Positions 13,871 to 18,628 of a DNA stretch of 18,628 bases are shown piece after piece; the stretch's first letter is position 1, and each line of letters starts with the position of its first letter. A model generated the notes under the pieces. The model did no database searches. It was not told the DNA's origin and saw only the letters and a list, made by a program, of their open reading frames with translations. This DNA comes from Clostridia bacterium (GTDB lineage Bacteria > Bacillota_A > Clostridia > Oscillospirales > CAG-272): the NCBI GenBank assembly GCA_017542695.1, contig JAFXWT010000202.1, positions 1 through 18,628 on the forward strand. The letters are read 5' to 3'. Made by a program: the position numbers and the translations under genes.

Positions 13871-14593
13871 ATGATTTGGAGCGAATATGTGAAGGTCAAC
13901 TCTCACGATTGCGACAAAAACAGAATAGTGCGTCCGACGGGAATATTCCGCATGGTTCAGGAAGCGGCGTTTCTCCAGCTTCGCAATATGAATCAGGACG
14001 AGACCGAAATGCACGCGGCGGGCAGGGCGTACATCGTCAGCCAACTCGGCATCGACGTCAAAAGTCCGCTCGTGATGAACGACAGCGTCGAGATCAGGAC
14101 GTGGGAATGCAACTCCGCGGGCGCGAAATTCATGAGGTACTATGCCATTTTGCGCGACGGCGAGGAAATAATTTCGGGCGAGTGCGTCTGCGCGCTCGTC
14201 GACATCAACACGGGTCGCCTTATCCGAGTCAAAGACAGCGGGTACATTTGGGGCGGTGCGGGCGAAGGCAGGACGGCGACGCTTGACGCGCACGGCGCGA
14301 TGAGGAAAGAGCTTGACTACAAGTTTGCGCGCGATTTCCCCGTGCTTTACACGTTCATCGACCGCAACGACCACATGAACAACACCTGCTACGCGGATAT
14401 GGTGTATTCCGCCGTTCCAGAGTGCGAGAATAATTACATGACTGCGATATCAATATCGTATCTGCGCCCGGCGAAATATGGCGATATGTTAAAACTTTAC
14501 GTCGCGGAGGACGACGGCACTTACTATGTCAAAAGCGTGCTCCCGAGTGGAGATGTGAACGCTTTAGCGGCGATAAAAGCGGTGAAATTGTAA
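13871..14593 (+). CDS. Acyl-ACP thioesterase (PF01643 family)
   Basis: A 240-residue double hot-dog enzyme that releases free fatty acids by hydrolysing acyl-acyl-carrier-protein, acting in the cytosol beside fatty acid synthesis. The first hot-dog half spans about 1-125 (VRPTGIFRMVQEAAFLQL, then the WECNSAGAKFMRYYAI strands). The second begins near 150 and carries the family motif D-x-N-x-H-x-N-N (DRNDHMNN, 164-171). The Asn166 and His168 positions correspond to the catalytic region of the FatA/FatB relatives. A GGAGG lies six bases from the ATG. It follows fba's terminator directly and precedes addA by 40 bases, so it probably shares a transcript with addA. The fatty acid chain length preferred cannot be predicted. 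Confidence 0.9.
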   Translation: MIWSEYVKVNSHDCDKNRIVRPTGIFRMVQEAAFLQLRNMNQDETEMHAAGRAYIVSQLGIDVKSPLVMNDSVEIRTWECNSAGAKFMRYYAILRDGEEIISGECVCALVDINTGRLIRVKDSGYIWGGAGEGRTATLDAHGAMRKELDYKFARDFPVLYTFIDRNDHMNNTCYADMVYSAVPECENNYMTAISISYLRPAKYGDMLKLYVAEDDGTYYVKSVLPSGDVNALAAIKAVKL

Positions 14594-14633
14594 TTATACA
14601 AACGTATAAAATTTTGAAAAAGGAGGTCGCGGC

Positions 14634-17600
14634 ATGGATTTTACTACAGATCAAAATAATGCGATAAATTCGCGCGGGATGTCCGTTGCGGTCAGCGCCG
14701 CCGCGGGCTCCGGAAAAACAGCGGTGCTTACGCGCCGCATAATTGAGCGCGTTTGCTCGCCCGACGGCGATATTTCGCGCATCCTTGCCGTCACGTTCAC
14801 GAAAGCGGCGGCGGCGGAGATATTGGCGCGGTTGTCGCGCGCGATCTCGGAAAAGCTCGCTGAGGATCCGTCGGACAGGCATGTCGCGCGACAGTCGCTC
14901 CTCGTCTCGTCGGCGAGGGTGAGCACCGTCCATCGCTTCTGCCTCGACGTGATACATGAATATTTCGATAAGCTCGGTCTGCCGTCTGATTTTACGGTCG
15001 GAGACGAGACGAATATCAAGATCATTTCCGAAAAAGTCATGGATAAGCTCATCGACGATCTGTTTGAGGGGAATGTCTCTCCCGACGAGAAAATCGACGA
15101 TTTCGGACTGCTTTACGACACGCTCGGTGGCAGATCAAAAAAGAACGGCTTTTCCGAAACGATGATGGAAATTTACGAAAAGCTGTCGTGCAAAACGGAT
15201 TTTATCGACGCGATCGACGGATATATACAAATGTATAAAAACATAGACGCGTCAAATATCATAGATACTGCATGGGGTTTTGAGATAAAGAGATATTTGC
15301 GGGCGACACTTGAACACTACCGCAAAATGATGTGCGACGCGGAAAAACTCGGCGAGGTAAATCCTGATTACCTTCCTACGCAAACGGCGTTTACGTATGA
15401 CAGGCGCTTTTGCGAGTTCGCTCTGTCAAAGCTCGATACGTCGGGTTATACGGAGCTTTTCGATGTTTTTGCAAGCTACGATCCTCCGTCGATCTCATTT
15501 GCGCGCGGCGCTGCCAAAACGGCGGAAAGAGAGCGCATACACGGTTTCCGCGACGAGTTCAAGAATGCGATAAGAAAAAAATGCACGCCGTATCTTGCTT
15601 TTTCGGAGAGGGAAATAGAATTTACCTTTGCCGAAACAGCTAAACGTCTGTCTGAGATAAAGACTTTTCTTCTTTCGTTCGACAGGCGATTTAAGGAAGA
15701 AAAAACGCGCCGCCGAGTCATAACGTATTCCGACATGGAGCACTACGCGCTCAGCGTTCTGTGGGACAGGGAAAACGACGCGCCGAGCGAGGCGGCGATC
15801 CGCATACGCGACGGATTTGACGAAATATTCGTCGACGAATATCAGGACACGAACGAAGTTCAAAACAAGATATTCTCTCTCGTGTCAAAGAAAAACAATC
15901 TGTTCACCGTAGGCGACGTGAAACAGAGCATTTACAGCTTCCGCGGCGCCGATCCGACGATATTCGAGAGCGTCCTCGACGGCAGGAAAAAGTATTTTGA
16001 CGGAATGACGGGCGACGGCGCCAAGATATTCCTCTCAAAGAATTTCCGCTCATCAAACGAGATACTCGAATTTTGCAACGGCGTTTTCGACGTCGTGATG
16101 AACATCGGCAAAAAGCGGTACGGCGACGACGAAAAGCTCTATGCGGGGCTTGACAAATCGTTCGGCGACGTTGAAATATCCGTTTTTCCGAAGGGCGACA
16201 AGGGGGCATATATTTCGCCCGAAGAGGACTACGTCGCACGGCGGATAGCCGCTCTGCTGAAATCGGGGCGCAAGCCGTCCGACGTGGCGATCTTACTCAG
16301 AAAAGGATCTTCGTCGACGGGGTTTGAGCGTGCGCTGAAGCGGCTGAATATCCCGGTCAAGAACACCGAGGACAAGGCGTTTTTCGAGAACGGAGAGGTC
16401 CTTCTCATGCTGTCGATTCTGAACGTCATAGACAATCCCGCGCGGGACGTTTATCTCGCCGCGACGCTTAAAAGTCAGCTTTTCGGCGTGACGCTCGACG
16501 AATTGCTTTATATCAGGCGGTACGCTGACGGCTCGCTTTACGACGCGCTACGCGCGTTCACCGAGCATACGGGGTTCAAAAAAGGAAAGCGTTTTCTCGC
16601 GTTCCTCGAAAAATTCCGCGCGCTCGCGCCGAGCGTTCCGTGCGACAGACTGATATGGCAGATATATCTCGACACGAACATCCTCTCTGTCGTCGGCTCG
16701 GACAAAAATCTTGAAAACTATGAGGCAGAGCAGGCAAAAGCCAATTTAATACAACTGTATAATTTCTCTCGCAGCTTCGGGAAGAACGCGTACCGTGGGC
16801 TTTTCGACTTCATTTCGTTCATCAATGAAGTGATTGATAAAAAGGAGAAAGTGAAGCTGTCTCCGTTCAAGACAGCGGGAGACGCGGTTTCGATCATGAC
16901 GATACACGGCTCGAAGGGGCTTGAGTTTCCCGTTTGTTTTATCTCGTGTACAGACAGAAAATTCAACAGAGACGACGAGCGCGGCAATTTGCTTTTCACA
17001 AAGCTCGGCGTTGCGACAAAGCTGAGACACCCGTCGGGGCTGGGGCAGATAAAGCCGCTTTCGTTTGACATTATGAAGAACGTAATGCGGCAGAGCACGC
17101 TCGAGGATGAGACGCGGCTTCTCTACGTTGCGCTGACGCGCGCGAGAGAAAAGCTCATCGTCACGTCGTCGTCGGGCGAGCCCGTCGATCTCGGAGAAAG
17201 CGGAGAATACGCGCGCCGCGCGAAATACATTTCCGAATATTCGCTTCTCGGGTGTGATTCGTTTTTCGACCTGATCGGAATTTCGATGGCGGGTCGCGGC
17301 GGATACCGCGTCGTCGGCGCGGACGATATTGGGGCGGAGACTCCGAAAAAGGAAGAAAAAGCAAGCGACGACGTGCCGCTTTCGCTTGCGCGCCGCGTGG
17401 TGAACGAGCGGCTCTCGTTCAGATATCCTTACGAGGTGCTGACGGAAGTCCCCGCGAAAGTGGCCGTTTCCGATCTATATCCCGATCTTCTCGACGATGG
17501 TGAGGGAGAGTCAAAAGAAGCGCTGTTTGATTACGTTCCGCGATTTCTCGCGGAAGATGACGAATTCGTGACGGCCGCCGAACGCGGCACGGCGACACAC

Positions 17601-18122
17601 ACGTTCATGCAGTTTTTCGATTTTGACAGAGTTGAAAAGAACGGCGTCAGCGCCGAGATAGAGTATCTTGCGCGGCGGAAATTCATTTTTGACACCGATG
17701 TTACGAAGATCGATGTGCGCGGCGTTGAGCGGTTCCTTCGCTCCGACGTCGCAAAAAAAATAAAGAGCGCCAAACAGATCTGGCGCGAAAAAAGATTCAT
17801 CGTTTCTTTTGACGCCGCCGATTTTTCCGAGAGGGAAGACACGAAGGCGGCTCTCGGTGACGAAAAGCTGCTCGTGCAGGGCGTTATCGACTGTGCGTAC
17901 CGCGACGACGACGGGAAGATAGTCGTTATCGACTATAAGACCGATCATTTCGCGCGCGGCACGCCGCGGGAAGAGATCGAAAAGACTCTGATCGAGCGGC
18001 ACACGCGACAGCTCATGTATTACAAAAAGGCGTGTGAGCTGATGTTCGGAGAGGTCAAAAGCGTGCTGATATATTCGTTCGCACTCGGCGACACTGTTGA
18101 AATTCTCGGAGGTAACAAATGA
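14634..18122 (+). CDS. addA: ATP-dependent helicase/nuclease subunit A (AddA)
   Basis: A 1162-residue UvrD/Rep-type helicase-nuclease that processes double-strand DNA ends for recombination repair, normally as an AddAB heterodimer. The Walker A AGSGKT is at 24-29 and motif II VDEYQDT at 400-406. GDVKQSIYSFRGADP is near 425, MTIHGSKGLEFPV lies after 755, and motif VI RLLYVALTRAR is at 828-838. The C-terminal RecB-type nuclease shows His989 (GTATHTFMQF), Asp1086 (QGVIDCAY) and Asp1100/Lys1102 (DYKTD), so both activities look intact. Length is close to B. subtilis AddA (about 1230). The ATG follows AAGGAGG (14620-14626). The usual upstream partner addB is not in the window; an acyl-ACP thioesterase occupies that place. 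It overlaps the following membrane protein gene by four bases. Confidence 0.96.
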   Translation: MDFTTDQNNAINSRGMSVAVSAAAGSGKTAVLTRRIIERVCSPDGDISRILAVTFTKAAAAEILARLSRAISEKLAEDPSDRHVARQSLLVSSARVSTVHRFCLDVIHEYFDKLGLPSDFTVGDETNIKIISEKVMDKLIDDLFEGNVSPDEKIDDFGLLYDTLGGRSKKNGFSETMMEIYEKLSCKTDFIDAIDGYIQMYKNIDASNIIDTAWGFEIKRYLRATLEHYRKMMCDAEKLGEVNPDYLPTQTAFTYDRRFCEFALSKLDTSGYTELFDVFASYDPPSISFARGAAKTAERERIHGFRDEFKNAIRKKCTPYLAFSEREIEFTFAETAKRLSEIKTFLLSFDRRFKEEKTRRRVITYSDMEHYALSVLWDRENDAPSEAAIRIRDGFDEIFVDEYQDTNEVQNKIFSLVSKKNNLFTVGDVKQSIYSFRGADPTIFESVLDGRKKYFDGMTGDGAKIFLSKNFRSSNEILEFCNGVFDVVMNIGKKRYGDDEKLYAGLDKSFGDVEISVFPKGDKGAYISPEEDYVARRIAALLKSGRKPSDVAILLRKGSSSTGFERALKRLNIPVKNTEDKAFFENGEVLLMLSILNVIDNPARDVYLAATLKSQLFGVTLDELLYIRRYADGSLYDALRAFTEHTGFKKGKRFLAFLEKFRALAPSVPCDRLIWQIYLDTNILSVVGSDKNLENYEAEQAKANLIQLYNFSRSFGKNAYRGLFDFISFINEVIDKKEKVKLSPFKTAGDAVSIMTIHGSKGLEFPVCFISCTDRKFNRDDERGNLLFTKLGVATKLRHPSGLGQIKPLSFDIMKNVMRQSTLEDETRLLYVALTRAREKLIVTSSSGEPVDLGESGEYARRAKYISEYSLLGCDSFFDLIGISMAGRGGYRVVGADDIGAETPKKEEKASDDVPLSLARRVVNERLSFRYPYEVLTEVPAKVAVSDLYPDLLDDGEGESKEALFDYVPRFLAEDDEFVTAAERGTATHTFMQFFDFDRVEKNGVSAEIEYLARRKFIFDTDVTKIDVRGVERFLRSDVAKKIKSAKQIWREKRFIVSFDAADFSEREDTKAALGDEKLLVQGVIDCAYRDDDGKIVVIDYKTDHFARGTPREEIEKTLIERHTRQLMYYKKACELMFGEVKSVLIYSFALGDTVEILGGNK
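18108..18112 (+). promoter_or_regulatory. Ribosome binding site inside addA that sets the start of the next gene
   Basis: GGAGG lies within the last codons of addA, seven bases from the ATG at 18119, and supports the overlapping start of the membrane protein. Confidence 0.8.
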
Positions 18123-18601
18123 AAACAAAAGCAAAAAATCCGCTCGTATACTTGTGGGCGCTCTTGCCGCTTGCGAGCGCGGTGCTGTTCTACGCGCTTA
18201 TCGCCATCGACTTTGAGGTGAGCTTTCTGATAGGTCCGATATTCAGGATATCGGTCGTCGGCGTGTTCGCCGTTCTCGCGGGATTTTTCGCGACGTGGCT
18301 CGCGGGCTTCCGCTTTGCGAAAAACGGCGTCGGCGCGCTGAAAGCGATCCTTATCGGCAACGCGATACCGATACTGACGACGCTCGTCTACACGGCGTTC
18401 GTCGTTTCGGGCAACGGCGACGTCGACGCGGGAAAGGTGATCGGCGAGTTCGGCAACGGGATATTTTCCGTCGTGTCGCTCTACGTCACCGTGCTCTCGA
18501 AAATGACGTTTTCGTTTTTTGAGGTCTATATCTCGTTTGCGTTCCTCATTGCGACGTTCGTTGTGGGGTATTCCGTCGGTATACTCAAAAACAACAAATG
18601 A
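18119..18601 (+). CDS. Four-TM membrane protein of unknown function
   Basis: A 160-residue protein with four predicted membrane helices (about 9-30, 42-66, 76-97 and 135-155) and a short, charged loop (NGDVDAGKVIGEFGNG) between helices three and four. The N-terminus is basic and there is no cleavable signal. I do not recognise the family and it has no catalytic motif that I can see. Its ATG overlaps the addA stop (ATGA) and uses a GGAGG inside addA, so it is translationally coupled and should be made together with AddA. That link may only reflect a compact operon. No terminator is seen in the last 27 bases, so the operon may continue beyond the window. Confidence 0.82.
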   Translation: MKTKAKNPLVYLWALLPLASAVLFYALIAIDFEVSFLIGPIFRISVVGVFAVLAGFFATWLAGFRFAKNGVGALKAILIGNAIPILTTLVYTAFVVSGNGDVDAGKVIGEFGNGIFSVVSLYVTVLSKMTFSFFEVYISFAFLIATFVVGYSVGILKNNK

Positions 18602-18628
18602 TTCACACAAGCGATCGTCCTGCATACA

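Noticed and set aside
17511..18134. Open frame of 207 codons antisense to the addA end
   Set aside because: It covers the AddA nuclease domain with intact active-site residues. It is a reverse-frame shadow.
1..18628. tRNA, rRNA, CRISPR arrays, insertion sequences, attachment sites or a defence system
   Set aside because: I looked for cloverleaf patterns, regularly spaced repeats, transposase or integrase motifs and terminal inverted repeats and found none that I could support.

Overview
The window reads as a chromosomal, mostly housekeeping segment of an uncultured-type Bacillota (Clostridia-like) bacterium. The evidence is strong AGGAGG-type ribosome binding sites, near-consensus sigma-A promoters with 16-17 bp spacers, intrinsic terminators with U-tracts, an AddA-type (rather than RecBCD) helicase-nuclease, and a Fur-regulated manganese/heavy-metal exporter of the ArsP_2 type. 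No rRNA, tRNA, CRISPR array, insertion sequence or prophage gene is visible. The species cannot be named from sequence alone. After start correction no gene-free stretch exceeds 300 bases; the larger gaps (3659-3842, 8080-8373, 8638-8798, 12587-12852) hold promoters and leaders.

Layout. Positions 1-90 are the 3' end of an unidentified plus-strand gene, followed by a bidirectional terminator. A minus-strand operon runs from a promoter near 3700 down to 133: guaA (GMP synthase), an MFS exporter and a YjjG-like HAD phosphatase. Divergent from guaA is a plus-strand pair: an ECF sigma factor and a signal-peptide-bearing single-pass membrane protein, ended by a terminator shared with the convergent metal module. 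That module is a Fur-family repressor translationally coupled to a 10-TM metal exporter, with a Fur-type operator overlapping its own promoter. Next on the minus strand is a small operon of an N-acetylneuraminate-lyase-like aldolase, a DUF1294 membrane protein and a two-TM micro-protein.

Divergent from the aldolase is rpsO, with a leader that can fold into an S15-type multi-branched junction. After a terminator comes pnp, whose leader contains a long hairpin. Convergent with pnp is a 527-residue sigma-70-like protein with a very long C-terminal extension. Divergent from that gene is fba (class II fructose-bisphosphate aldolase). Past an intrinsic terminator lie an acyl-ACP thioesterase, addA and a four-TM membrane protein coupled to addA.

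How the genes work together: most are core functions (purine synthesis, translation, RNA decay, glycolysis, recombination repair). The more unusual content is regulatory: two very different sigma-factor systems within about 9 kb, neither with a recognisable standard anti-sigma factor; a self-repressing metal-export operon; two structured mRNA leaders; and a terminator placed directly against the ribosome binding site of the thioesterase gene. I see no clear evidence of a wholly new defence or mobile system. The two sigma-factor loci are the best candidates for undescribed biology.
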